Below, in pieces: positions 6,925 to 15,298 of a stretch of 47,951 bases of DNA (position 1 is its first letter; each line of letters starts with the position of its first letter). The notes beneath the pieces are model-generated. The model made no database searches and was not told where the DNA came from. It saw only the letters and a list, made by a program, of their open reading frames with translations. The stretch spans positions 1 to 47,951 of the forward strand of contig NZ_JAPHAV010000020.1 in assembly GCF_026241335.1 (NCBI RefSeq), read 5' to 3'. The stretch comes from Ochrobactrum chromiisoli. GTDB lineage: Bacteria > Pseudomonadota > Alphaproteobacteria > Rhizobiales > Rhizobiaceae. A program made the translations under genes and the position numbers.

Positions 6925-8415
6925 ATGTCGACCCACGACCTGCAAAAACTTGCTATGTATATCAACGGTGAATGGGTAGAGCCGTCATCGGGCCAATATA
7001 TCGAGACCATCGATCCATTTACGGCGAAGCCTTGGGCCTTGGTGCCTCGCGGCAATGCCGAAGACGCTGACAGAGCCATTCAAGCAGCGCATAATGCCTT
7101 TACCAAAGGCCCGTGGAGAAAGTTGCATCCCAGCGAGCGTGGCCGCATTATACAGCGCTTCGCCGATCTCATCGAACAGAATGCAGATGAGCTGGCTGAG
7201 ATCGAAGTGTGCGATAATGGTCGCCTTCTCGCCGAAATGCGCCATCAAATTCGCTATATTCCGCGCTGGTATCACTATTATGCCGGGCTAGCGGACAAGA
7301 TCGAAGGTGCGGTGCATCCCTGCGATAAAAAAGCCCTGAGCTTCTCGCGGCACGAGCCACTCGGCGTCTGCGTCGGCATCGTGCCGTGGAACGCACCCCT
7401 GTTTCTGTTTTCACTCAAGGCTGCCCCCGCCCTGGCAGCCGGTTGTACGCTGGTGATGAAACCGGCCGAGTATACCTCGGCTACGGCTATCAAATTGATG
7501 GAACTGGTTGAAAAGGCTGGCTTCCCCGCAGGTGTGATCAATGTCGTGACCGGCTATGGACCTGAAGTTGGTGAGCCGTTGGTGACGCACCCGCTCACAC
7601 GCCACGTTGGCTTTACGGGATCGACCCGCACGGGTGCGCATCTATATGCGTTGGCGGCTAAAGACATCAAGCGGGTTAGCCTCGAACTGGGTGGCAAGTC
7701 GCCCAATATCATTTTTGAGGACGCCAATCTTGATAATGCCGTACGCGGCGTCGTCGGCGGTATCTTTGGCGCGGTCGGTCAAACCTGTATTGCCGGTTCG
7801 CGCTTGTTGTTGCAGCGAAAAATACACGATGAATTTCTGGAAAAACTGACGGTCTTCACCAAAACGGCGCGCATTGGCGACCCCAAACACCTGGATACCC
7901 GCATCGGCCCTATAGCCAACGCCATGCAGTATGAGAAAGTGCTGGGCTATATCGATATCGCGCGGCAGGAAGGTGCAGAACTCATCATCGGCGGCAAACG
8001 GCCCGATCTGGATGAATGTGCGGCAGGCTATTTCGTTGAGCCAACGATTTTTGCAGGTGTGAACAATGATATGCGCATTGCGCGTGAAGAGGTGTTTGGA
8101 CCTGTTCTGGCAGCCATTCCATTTGATGATGCGGAAGAAGCCGTAGCCATCGCCAATGACAGCGAATTCGGGTTGGCTGCAGGTGTCTGGACCTCGGATA
8201 TGCGTCGCGCCATACTCATGTCGGAAAGCCTGGAAGCGGGCAGTGTCTGGGTAAACACATATCGCGATGTGTCCTACACCACTCCGTTTGGCGGCTATAA
8301 AAAGAGCGGAATAGGCCGGGAAAACGGAATAGAAGGAATTAAAGAGTTCCTGCAAACCAAAGCCGTGTGGTTATCCACTGCAGAGGAGATAGCAAATCCG
8401 TTCGTGATCGGCTGA
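6925..8415 (+). CDS. NAD(P)-dependent aldehyde dehydrogenase
   Basis: A 496-aa soluble aldehyde dehydrogenase of standard length. It oxidises an aldehyde to the acid with NAD(P)+. The NAD-binding stretch (GIVPWNAPLFLFSLKAAPALAAGCTLVMKPAE), the FTGSTRTGAHLYALAA turn, the general base Glu in VSLELGGKSPN (about residue 254) and the catalytic Cys in GAVGQTCIAGSR (about residue 289) are all present, as is the C-terminal PFGGYKKSGIGRENG. It is the first gene of the rightward operon, followed after 87 bp by the ABC transporter. It probably oxidises an aldehyde produced after the FAD oxidoreductase step. The exact aldehyde cannot be read from sequence. Confidence 0.93.
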   Translation: MSTHDLQKLAMYINGEWVEPSSGQYIETIDPFTAKPWALVPRGNAEDADRAIQAAHNAFTKGPWRKLHPSERGRIIQRFADLIEQNADELAEIEVCDNGRLLAEMRHQIRYIPRWYHYYAGLADKIEGAVHPCDKKALSFSRHEPLGVCVGIVPWNAPLFLFSLKAAPALAAGCTLVMKPAEYTSATAIKLMELVEKAGFPAGVINVVTGYGPEVGEPLVTHPLTRHVGFTGSTRTGAHLYALAAKDIKRVSLELGGKSPNIIFEDANLDNAVRGVVGGIFGAVGQTCIAGSRLLLQRKIHDEFLEKLTVFTKTARIGDPKHLDTRIGPIANAMQYEKVLGYIDIARQEGAELIIGGKRPDLDECAAGYFVEPTIFAGVNNDMRIAREEVFGPVLAAIPFDDAEEAVAIANDSEFGLAAGVWTSDMRRAILMSESLEAGSVWVNTYRDVSYTTPFGGYKKSGIGRENGIEGIKEFLQTKAVWLSTAEEIANPFVIG

Positions 8416-8502
8416 CAAGGAACGCCAGAACAAAGCCTAAAAAAGCGAGCCATTTGAGGCCGGGTGGTTCGCAAAAAATTACGGCCAAAGGGGAACTAGA
8501 AA

Positions 8503-9393
8503 ATGAGTATTAAAGAAACAGTGCGCTCTAAAAAGGCGATTACGCTTACTGTCGGAGCAACGATAAGCCTTCTCATGATCACAGGCTCTGTCAGTGCGCA
8601 AACCGCAGCGGACAGCCTGCCACAGAAATATCGCGAAGCCGGTGTAATCAAGCTGGTTACCGACGCGAAATATCCGCCCTTTCAGTCTATGAACGACGCT
8701 GGCGAAATGGTCGGTTTTGAAGTCGATCTCTGGAATGCCATCGCCGCCCGTCTCAACGTCAAAGTCGATGTTACATCGGTTTCGTTCGATTCTCTGATCC
8801 CCGGTGTTCAGTCGGGACGTTGGGATATTGCGATGGAAGGCATCACCGACAATGCCGAACGCCAGAAAGTCGTTAGTTTCGTTGATTACGGATACACCAC
8901 ATCATCGGCCTATGTCCTTGAGCAAAAAGGCGCTGATATCAGCGACCATTTAGGCCTTTGCGGGCTGAAAGGTTCCGCGCAAAGCGGCACCGAATGGGTG
9001 GACATGATCACGAAGGAAATCGGCGAAGCCTGCGTTGCGGCCGGCAAAGAAAAGCCAACCGTTTCAGAATTCGGCACATCCGAAGCAACATTGCTGTCGG
9101 TTTATTCCGGTCGGAGTGATTTCGTTTTGACCTCTGCGGCACTTGCTGGAGAAATTCAGAAGTCGGCACCACATCCGGTCAAAGTTATTCCCATGCAAAT
9201 TTTGCCAAGAATGCCCAGTGGCATCGCATTCCGTAAAAATGAAACAGATCTCGGCGAGGCTCTGCTGGCAGCTCTGAAGGAAGTCAAGGCCAGCGGCGAC
9301 TACGACAAAATCTACGCAAAATGGACTGTCTCGCCAATGGCGATGGAACACGAGCCAGGTATAAATCTGGCCACGATCCCAACTTCAAAATAG
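8503..9393 (+). CDS. Amino-acid-type ABC transporter substrate-binding protein
   Basis: A 296-aa periplasmic solute-binding protein of family 3 (SBP_bac_3, polar amino acids). Residues 1-32 form a signal peptide (basic MSIKETVRSKK, hydrophobic core, cut after VSA). The mature part has the family pattern VIKLVTDAKYPPFQSMND, GEMVGFEVDLWNAIAARLNV, and SGRWDIAMEGITDNAERQKVVSFVDY. It carries two cysteines in the second lobe that might form a disulfide (GLCGLK and EACVAAG). It delivers substrate to the permease and ATPase encoded next. A hairpin follows the stop, which may keep the binding-protein message more abundant than the downstream part. Confidence 0.92.
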   Translation: MSIKETVRSKKAITLTVGATISLLMITGSVSAQTAADSLPQKYREAGVIKLVTDAKYPPFQSMNDAGEMVGFEVDLWNAIAARLNVKVDVTSVSFDSLIPGVQSGRWDIAMEGITDNAERQKVVSFVDYGYTTSSAYVLEQKGADISDHLGLCGLKGSAQSGTEWVDMITKEIGEACVAAGKEKPTVSEFGTSEATLLSVYSGRSDFVLTSAALAGEIQKSAPHPVKVIPMQILPRMPSGIAFRKNETDLGEALLAALKEVKASGDYDKIYAKWTVSPMAMEHEPGINLATIPTSK

Positions 9394-9399
9394 CAATCT

Positions 9400-9437
9400 C
9401 GGCCGGTGATATAACTCGGGATTGAGTTCATCGGCCG
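9400..9437 (+). other. Intercistronic hairpin after the substrate-binding protein gene
   Basis: CGGCCGGTGA at 9400-9409 pairs with TCATCGGCCG at 9428-9437 (one G-U pair), and AACTC/GAGTT extend the stem inside the loop. There is no T-run, so it is unlikely to be a full terminator. Such hairpins after binding-protein genes often stabilise the upstream message or reduce read-through to the permease. A similar hairpin follows the second binding-protein gene at 18434. Confidence 0.6.
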
Positions 9438-9470
9438 CATCAATGCGAATATGATTGAGAGACAGCTACT

Positions 9471-10391
9471 ATGTCGGATGATTCAATTCTCGCCGCCTCG
9501 CCTTCTCCTGACCGGCCCATGCTGACATATATTTCGGCCAGCGCTTGGAAGACGCGGATAACTGCAACGCTGCTTATCATCTTCATACTTTATTGCGCCC
9601 AGATGATTGCGGCTAATCCTAATTTTGGATGGAGTGTAGTTGGAGAATATCTGTTCGATAGTCGCATCCTGTGGGGGCTGTCTCTCACGCTATGGCTGAC
9701 TGTGGTCACCATGGTTATTGGGGTTGTTCTGGGAACGATTTTAGCCATCATGGCGATGTCCAATAATTTCGTTATTTCGAAAGTAGCCAAAGCCTATATC
9801 TGGTTCTTTCGTGGAACCCCCGTCCTGGTTCAATTGATCTTCTGGTACAACCTCGGTGCCCTGTTTCCCGAAATATCGATCGGGCTGCCTTTCACATCAT
9901 GGTGGATTTCGGTTCCCACCAATTCATTGATATCGCCGGTAACGGCTGCTGTCCTTGGTCTGGGATTGAACGAAGGCGCATATATGTCCGAAATCATTCG
10001 GAGCGGCCTGATGTCGGTGGAACCCGGTCAAAAACAAGCGGCGAAATCACTTGGCATGACCAACGGCAAGGCTTTGTGGCGCATTATATTGCCGCAGGCG
10101 ATGCCAGTGATCATCCCTCCGACCGGCAATCAGACGATTGGGATGCTGAAAACATCCTCTCTGGTGAGTGTGATATCATTGGCTGACCTGCTTTATTCGG
10201 CGCAAACTATCTACTCCCGCAACTTTCAGACCATCCCTTTGTTGATCGTGGCGTGCATCTGGTATCTGGCGGCAACGACCATTCTGAGTGCTGTACAGGT
10301 TCGCATCGAGCGGCATTTTAGTCGCTCCAATCAGCAGACAAATACATCCTCAACTCGCCTTCCCCGTCGTCTGTTTCGTCAGAAAGCTTGA
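9471..10391 (+). CDS. Amino-acid ABC transporter permease
   Basis: A 306-aa inner-membrane permease of the His/Glu/Gln/Arg/opine family (HEQRo). After a cytoplasmic N-terminus of about 30 residues come transmembrane segments at roughly 30-50, 75-100, 110-135, 165-190, 225-245 and 255-275. The coupling motif near EPGQKQAAKSLGMTNGKALWRIILPQAMPVIIPPTGNQ contacts the ATPase. It is the only permease of this transporter, so it probably works as a homodimer, unlike the two-permease system at 15299-16779. The next gene starts 4 bp after the stop. Confidence 0.92.
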   Translation: MSDDSILAASPSPDRPMLTYISASAWKTRITATLLIIFILYCAQMIAANPNFGWSVVGEYLFDSRILWGLSLTLWLTVVTMVIGVVLGTILAIMAMSNNFVISKVAKAYIWFFRGTPVLVQLIFWYNLGALFPEISIGLPFTSWWISVPTNSLISPVTAAVLGLGLNEGAYMSEIIRSGLMSVEPGQKQAAKSLGMTNGKALWRIILPQAMPVIIPPTGNQTIGMLKTSSLVSVISLADLLYSAQTIYSRNFQTIPLLIVACIWYLAATTILSAVQVRIERHFSRSNQQTNTSSTRLPRRLFRQKA

Positions 10392-10395
10392 TAAA

Positions 10396-11160
10396 ATGTC
10401 CGATTCGATGATTGTCTTTGACCGGGTGTCGAAAAATTACGGCAGCATGACTGTCCTCAATAACATCAACCTTGAAGTGGCCGCCGGTGAGGTGATTAGT
10501 CTGATTGGCCCATCGGGATCGGGAAAATCAACGTTGCTGCGCTGCGTGAACCATTTGGAACGCATTGAGCAAGGCAGCATCACGGTGGACGGTGAGTTGA
10601 TCGGTTACCGACGCGAAGGCAATTTTGCGCACGAACTTCCAGAAAAGATGATCGCACGCCAACGCGCCCGGATCGGCATGGTGTTCCAGAACTTCAACCT
10701 CTTTGGACATAAAACAGCACTCGAAAACGTCATCGAAGCGCCTGTTCATGTGCTGGGAATTGCAAAAAGCGAAGCTGTGAAACAAGCGAGCGAGGTGTTG
10801 GCACGCGTGGGGCTTGCCGATAAATTACATCACTATCCCCGCATGTTATCTGGTGGGCAGCAGCAACGCGTTGCCATTGCGCGCGCTTTGGCAATGAAGC
10901 CCAAAGTCCTGCTTTTCGATGAACCGACCAGTGCGCTTGATCCTGAACTGGTGGGGGAAGTGCTCGACGTCATGCGGTCGCTAGCAGCAGATGGTCTGAC
11001 AATGATGGTGGTGACGCACGAGATGTCGTTTGCACGCGATGTTTGCAATCGGATTGCATTCATGCAAGCTGGCCAAATTGTCGAATGCGGTGCTCCCTCG
11101 GAAATATTGGATAATCCCGCATTTGAGCGAACCCGCTCTTTCCTTTCCAAGGTTCACTAG
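10396..11160 (+). CDS. Amino-acid ABC transporter ATP-binding protein
   Basis: A 254-aa ATPase of the GlnQ/HisP type. It carries Walker A (GPSGSGKST), the Q-loop (MVFQNFNLFGHKT), signature ([15 protein letters not shown]), Walker B ([19 protein letters not shown]) and the H-loop (VVTHEMSFARDV). I place the start at the ATG at 10396 (MSDSMIVFDRVSKNYG), 4 bp after the permease stop; the frame is open further upstream, but that part only overlaps the permease in another frame. It powers import through the membrane protein encoded just before. The next gene begins directly after its stop. Confidence 0.94.
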   Translation: MSDSMIVFDRVSKNYGSMTVLNNINLEVAAGEVISLIGPSGSGKSTLLRCVNHLERIEQGSITVDGELIGYRREGNFAHELPEKMIARQRARIGMVFQNFNLFGHKTALENVIEAPVHVLGIAKSEAVKQASEVLARVGLADKLHHYPRMLSGGQQQRVAIARALAMKPKVLLFDEPTSALDPELVGEVLDVMRSLAADGLTMMVVTHEMSFARDVCNRIAFMQAGQIVECGAPSEILDNPAFERTRSFLSKVH

Positions 11161-12432
11161 ATGACTATTCCGCACAAGGCGGTTTCTTCGGATAAATGGG
11201 ACCTGATCATCGTTGGCGGCGGTATAGTCGGATGTTCAACGGCTCTTTATGCCGCACGATCAGGCTTGCGTGTGCTGATTGTCGAGCGTGATACACCGGG
11301 ATCCAGACAATCCGGCCGAAATCTTGGCTTTGTGCGTCAGCAGGGCCGTGACTTTCGCGAGCTTCCGCTGGCCATGGCTTCTCTCAACCTGTGGGAAGGA
11401 CTGGAGCGGGATCTGGGCCGTAAAGTGGGCTGGCTTCGTGGCGGCAACGCGGTCCTTGCCACCAGTGACAGTGACCTTTCCAACCAAGCCGATTGGCAAT
11501 CCAAAGCCACAAAGTATGGGTTGGACACGGTTCTGCTTACACAAGCGCAAATTCGCGAAAAGCTTCCCCTTATCGCAGACAATGCTAAAGTGCGCGGGGC
11601 CATGTTTACCGCATCAGACGGGCGTGCCGAACCGAGTCGAGCAACGCGAGCCATGTTTGAAGCGGCGATTGAAGCCGGTGTTTCCGTTATCCTTGGCGCG
11701 CGTGTGACACGAGTGGATATTCAGGCTGGTCATGTGCACGGGGTCTGGATTGGCCGCAGGCTTTATCGCGCAGATCAGGTGCTGTGCGCAGCGGGCACCG
11801 AAAGCTCCAAGCTGTTGCGCGCGGTTGGGTACATTCTCCCGCAAGAAAGAATACGCGCAACCGTGGCACGAACGGTCCCGGCCGCAGATCTCACCGTCAA
11901 TCCCTGCATTTCACTGCCACTGACCGGCATTCGTCAGGATGCACGTGGAGCATTCGTCTTTTCAGTGGCGGGCGGGGAATATGATGTTCGTCTCGATTCC
12001 TGGCGCACCATGCGTCACTACCAAGAAACACGTAAGAGCAATCCTGACGCGGCCCGGATAAATTATCTAGGTCCTCTGCAAAAGTTAGCGCCCTTGCGAC
12101 CATCGGCACCGATTGCTGACATTGCACCAACAAGCGAGGCGGTAGAACCCGCGTATTATCGCGTGCAGCAGGCGCAGGATGAGATAAGGCGCTTCCTGCC
12201 GGCGATCGCTGATCTCGAAATCGAAGCGGTTTGGGCTGGCATCATCGACACACTTCCTGATGTGATCCCGGTTATGGGCCATGTGAACGGCGTCGATGGA
12301 CTTCTAGTGGCGACGGGCTTCAGTGGACACGGTTTTGGCCTAGGTCCAATGGCTGGTAAAGTCATGGCTGAATTCGCACAAGGGCACTCGTCTTCAGTGG
12401 ATATATCGGGCCTATCACCGGATCGGTTCTAA
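11161..12432 (+). CDS. FAD-dependent amine/D-amino-acid-type oxidoreductase (DAO family)
   Basis: A 423-aa member of the DAO/glycine-oxidase family. The FAD-binding Rossmann motif is at residues 14-30 (DLIIVGGGIVGCSTALYAA), followed by GSRQSGRNLGFVRQQGRDF, and the C-terminal FAD contact is TGFSGHGFGLGPMAGKVM. Enzymes of this type oxidise a C-N bond of an amino acid or secondary amine to an imine. The ATG immediately follows the ATPase stop, so the gene is coupled to the transporter and probably acts on the imported compound, with the imine handled by the Rid protein next door. No signal peptide is seen; the electron acceptor (oxygen or quinone) is not clear. Confidence 0.88.
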   Translation: MTIPHKAVSSDKWDLIIVGGGIVGCSTALYAARSGLRVLIVERDTPGSRQSGRNLGFVRQQGRDFRELPLAMASLNLWEGLERDLGRKVGWLRGGNAVLATSDSDLSNQADWQSKATKYGLDTVLLTQAQIREKLPLIADNAKVRGAMFTASDGRAEPSRATRAMFEAAIEAGVSVILGARVTRVDIQAGHVHGVWIGRRLYRADQVLCAAGTESSKLLRAVGYILPQERIRATVARTVPAADLTVNPCISLPLTGIRQDARGAFVFSVAGGEYDVRLDSWRTMRHYQETRKSNPDAARINYLGPLQKLAPLRPSAPIADIAPTSEAVEPAYYRVQQAQDEIRRFLPAIADLEIEAVWAGIIDTLPDVIPVMGHVNGVDGLLVATGFSGHGFGLGPMAGKVMAEFAQGHSSSVDISGLSPDRF

Positions 12433-12505
12433 CCATAATCGGTAGACCTCAAACAGTGTAACGCGCACCCAACACAATCAACTAACAAAGACAAGGAGAC
12501 GGAAA

Positions 12506-12886
12506 ATGGCACAGAGAATTTTTTCTGGAGTCCCTTCGGAGGCAATCGCCGGATATGCCAAAGCGGTTATTGATGGAAGCACAATTTATGTTTCGGGGAC
12601 CACTGGCCGCGATAAAACAACAGGCATATTTCCCACTGATGCAGCGCAACAGGCACGCAATGCGCTCGCCGAGATCGACGACGTTCTGAAGAAGGCGGGG
12701 GCAAGCCTTGCCCACGCCGTCGCCAGCCGCGTTTACGTCACCGATCTTGAGGCCGCCGATGCTGTAACGCCAGTGCTTGGGGAAGTGTTCAAAGACATTC
12801 GGCCGACCAGTACGTTCCTAATCTGCCAGATCCCTGCACGCGGTGCGAAAGTGGAGATCGAGATTATAGCTTCAGTCGCTCAGTAA
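12506..12886 (+). CDS. Rid (YjgF/YER057c/UK114) family protein lacking the catalytic arginine
   Basis: A 126-aa single-domain Rid protein: AIAGYAKAVIDGSTIYVSGT, AQQARNALAEIDDVLKKAGA, SRVYVTDL, and KVEIEIIASV. Canonical RidA deaminates reactive imines/enamines with an Arg in a PARxxV motif; here the aligned stretch reads RPTSTFLICQIP, so the Arg appears replaced by Ser. It therefore belongs to one of the non-RidA subfamilies, whose functions are less certain. Its place as last gene after the FAD oxidoreductase still suggests handling of an imine or a related intermediate. The ribosome site AAGGAGACGG precedes the ATG. Confidence 0.88.
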   Translation: MAQRIFSGVPSEAIAGYAKAVIDGSTIYVSGTTGRDKTTGIFPTDAAQQARNALAEIDDVLKKAGASLAHAVASRVYVTDLEAADAVTPVLGEVFKDIRPTSTFLICQIPARGAKVEIEIIASVAQ

Positions 12887-13229
12887 GGCGACCTTTCCTA
12901 CTGTCTGACTAAAGCGCTTAGCTAAATTCACATCTTAGATTTCAAGTCCTGAGAATTATACAAATGACGCAAATTTGGCTGGCGACTTGATACTCCTCGT
13001 CAAGAATCGTTCAACATTGACGCCAGCTGAAAATTGCAGCAGACAGCCATTAAGCGTCAGAGGCTGACGGTTGATTACCAGTCAAGATTCTTGGTTCAAG
13101 TACCATCCTGACGCAGAATCGCTCCAGAGGAAGCTTTAGCTTAAGCCTACCGATTGTGAAATTCAGTTTCCGTTTCAAGCCACTTAATGAGACCATGAAG
13201 CCCCACGCTCTATCTCAATCTTAAAAGAT
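12887..13229. other. Intergenic region without recognised gene
   Basis: 343 bp between the Rid gene and a leftward truncated gene. I see no convincing ORF. A small perfect stem CGTCAG-AGG-CTGACG lies at 13055-13069, and two related decamers, GTCAAGAATC (near 12999) and GTCAAGATTC (near 13081), occur in the same orientation. None has a clear function, and no T-run marks a terminator. Confidence 0.4.
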
Positions 13230-13715
13230 CTATCTTTTCCGGGTAGGAGACTTGGCTTGGACGTCAACTCTGGGAACTTCAGGTCGTGATCGAACCTTAT
13301 TTATGTTTAGAGTTGGTTCAACTTTCGCGGCGAGCGGATAATCCTCACCTCTACGTGACCTCTTTCTTTTGCCACGTCTCCAGAACATGATGACGATTAA
13401 GAAAGCACCAAATAACAGAACCTTAAAGCTTGAGGAATCCGCATTTCCGTCAGTCGTGCCAACACCGGCTTCGGGCCCTGCGGAATTTCTATCGTCTGTT
13501 TGAGGTAAGATAGCCGAAGCGCTGGAATTTTGTGAAACGACTGAACCTGGGTTAACAATCGGAAAGAGTTTTTCCAGCGTTGCTTTGTCAATCGTACCCT
13601 TTTCTTCGAGCCCATTCTCGCGCTGATACTTCTTCAGCGCCAAGATTGATTTGCGCCCCCAAACACCATCCGCAGAACCCGGATCGAACCCTCTGGAGAT
13701 GAGTTCACTTTGCAC
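13230..13715 (-). pseudogene. Peptidoglycan-binding domain membrane protein, N-terminally truncated
   Basis: At least 161 residues. The first part is a peptidoglycan-binding-1 domain (SELISRGFDPGSADGVWGRKSILALKKYQRENGL) and residues 95-112 are a single membrane segment (FKVLLFGAFLIVIMFW) followed by a very basic tail (RRGKRKRSRRG). The frame stays open upstream to a stop near 13761, adding PTHAVATQFRTPKEV, in which HAVA resembles the end of a signal peptide, but no ATG exists. The GTG at 13715 is internal to the domain. I infer that the 5' end was lost when an IS3-type element inserted or deleted to its right. Its original function is unknown. Confidence 0.6.
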
Positions 13716-13846
13716 TTCTTTCGGCGTGCGGAACTGAGTAGCGACAGCGTGTGTGGGTGTCTGACATCAGCGCCTTTGAGACAAAACTGGTTTAATTAAG
13801 AAGAGAGGATTTTCGGCTCATCATAGCTTTATCAAAGGACGCAAAG

Positions 13847-14293
13847 ATGAGACAGAAACCGGTTCCCCAAACGTCTTTTGCGGAAAAGACGATCAAAGAT
13901 ATCCGTCGTGCCACGCGTAAACATTATTCAGCCGAGAATAAAATCCGTATTGTTTTGGAAGGTCTGCGCCGGGAAGACAGCATTGCTGCGATCTGCCGCC
14001 GTGAGGCGCGACTTTCACCGGATGTGGCCGGCACCTCGTCGAGCCTCGAAGAAGTGCGCAGGATGATCATCACCGGGCTTGGCATCGGTCCACTTCCATT
14101 GCATGTCGCGCGACGCGAGATCGATGACGGCCTTCTCTGGCGTCTGCCGCCTTACGACAACCCTCCTGCCATCGATGTTTTCCTGATCCACAATCCTGAA
14201 GCCAACCTCAACAAGGCGGAAAAGGCCATGCTGGCCGGACTGAAATCTATCATTGCATCAACGCCCCTTGAGGAGCGCATCTACCAGGATTGA
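13847..14293 (+). pseudogene. Hybrid ORF: IS3-family orfA start fused to LysR regulator C-terminus
   Basis: The 148-codon frame has two unrelated halves. Residues 1-53 (AEKTIKDIRRATRKHYSAENKIRIVLEGL, DSIAAICRRE) are the helix-turn-helix start of an IS3-family orfA. From about residue 55 onward (TSSSLEEVRRMIITGLGIGPLPLHVA, GLLWRLPPYDNPPAIDVF) it is the C-terminal effector-binding lobe of a LysR-type regulator. The join near base 14008 is in frame. The most likely origin is an IS3 insertion in a LysR gene followed by deletion of most of the element and of the LysR DNA-binding part. A stable hybrid product is possible but no function can be claimed. Confidence 0.75.
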
Positions 14294-14314
14294 GCCCCCC
14301 AAAGCCCCCTATCT

Positions 14315-15202
14315 TCATGGCTGCGCAAGCAGCGTTTCATGATAGGCCCAGAACTCGTGGATAAACCGCTGAGCCAGGCTGTTGTCAGGGCGGTTGCTCC
14401 GACGAATGATAAGAAACCCTGCATCAACAAAGCTGTTAAATGGCCGTGTCACCACACCGCGCCCGCGAAAATCGGTTGCAGAGGACGGGTCAATGATTGT
14501 TATACCGGCGCCTTCGGCAACCAGTGTTAGCGCCGTGTGTGACAGGCGGGTTTCAATGGTGGCCGATCGTGGGATGCGCGCCAGCGCAACTTCAACGCGC
14601 ATAGCAAAAAGCGATCCCGGTTCAAGTGTGATCATCCGTTCATTGGCGAGATCCTCAGGAGAAACCTCCCTATAGTCTACCAGTCGGTGTCCTTCCGGGA
14701 CCGCAACCACTGCCGGTATAACACGCGTTTCGATATCGAACCCGGGTCTGTCCAGCGGGCCGTCTGCAAAGCCGATATCGGCCTGCCCTGACGCAACCGA
14801 CTCCACAACCAACGCGGAGGAAATGCCGTTTAGGGAAGCATGAATATTGGGACGGGGTTTGAGAAAGCGCGCAAGGAAGCGCGGCATGATCCCATTTGCG
14901 AGTGCAGGCATGGCCGCGATACGCAACATGCCTGCGTTCTGACGACTAATTTCGTCGGCGAAACTCCTGATCCGATTGAGCCCGACATAGGCCCGCTCCA
15001 CTTCCTGCAACAGCGTCATGGCTGCCTGCGTGGGGATCAGCTGGTTTCCGCGACGGTTAAAGAGCTTGAGTTTGGTATCGATCTCAAGGTCGCGGATCAG
15101 GCGGCTCACGGCGGGCTGCGTGATCGACATCAGTTCCGCTGCAGCCGTCATTTTTCCTGTCAGCATGACGGTTCGGAACGCTTCGACCTGACGCAGGTTC
15201 AT
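14315..15202 (-). CDS. LysR-family transcriptional regulator of the opine-type operon
   Basis: A 295-aa LysR-type regulator. Residues 1-60 are the winged helix ([47 protein letters not shown]) and 90-295 the effector domain. It is close in type to OccR/NocR-like regulators of opine catabolism. It diverges from the ABC-transporter/oxidase operon with a 96-bp gap, the classic layout of a LysR activator that also represses itself, and a CATAA-N7-TTATG repeat lies just before its start. It converges tail to tail with the LysR relic at 14293. The effector is presumably the transported compound or its product. Confidence 0.9.
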   Translation of the reverse strand: MNLRQVEAFRTVMLTGKMTAAAELMSITQPAVSRLIRDLEIDTKLKLFNRRGNQLIPTQAAMTLLQEVERAYVGLNRIRSFADEISRQNAGMLRIAAMPALANGIMPRFLARFLKPRPNIHASLNGISSALVVESVASGQADIGFADGPLDRPGFDIETRVIPAVVAVPEGHRLVDYREVSPEDLANERMITLEPGSLFAMRVEVALARIPRSATIETRLSHTALTLVAEGAGITIIDPSSATDFRGRGVVTRPFNSFVDAGFLIIRRSNRPDNSLAQRFIHEFWAYHETLLAQP

Positions 15203-15209
15203 GTTTCAC

Positions 15210-15226
15210 CATAATATTGGGTTATG
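15210..15226. promoter_or_regulatory. Candidate LysR operator (CATAA-N7-TTATG)
   Basis: CATAATATTGGGTTATG is a perfect 5-bp inverted repeat with a 7-base spacer, 8 bp upstream of the LysR start and 73 bp upstream of the first permease gene. LysR regulators bind T-N11-A-type dyads in such divergent regions; here an ATAA-N7-TTAT arrangement fits. Binding here would block the regulator's own ribosome site. Confidence 0.5.
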
Positions 15227-15298
15227 CTCTAGGCTTAATTTTGAATTTGACTGTATTGAGGCGCACTGTCAAACCTTTCCCATAATCGTACCGTCGCG

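Noticed and set aside
7642..8355. 237-codon minus-strand frame over the aldehyde dehydrogenase
   Set aside because: Antisense shadow of a clear dehydrogenase; composition and lack of motifs argue against a gene.
13055..13069. Small stem CGTCAG/CTGACG as a terminator
   Set aside because: No T-run and a short stem; kept only as a note in the intergenic entry.
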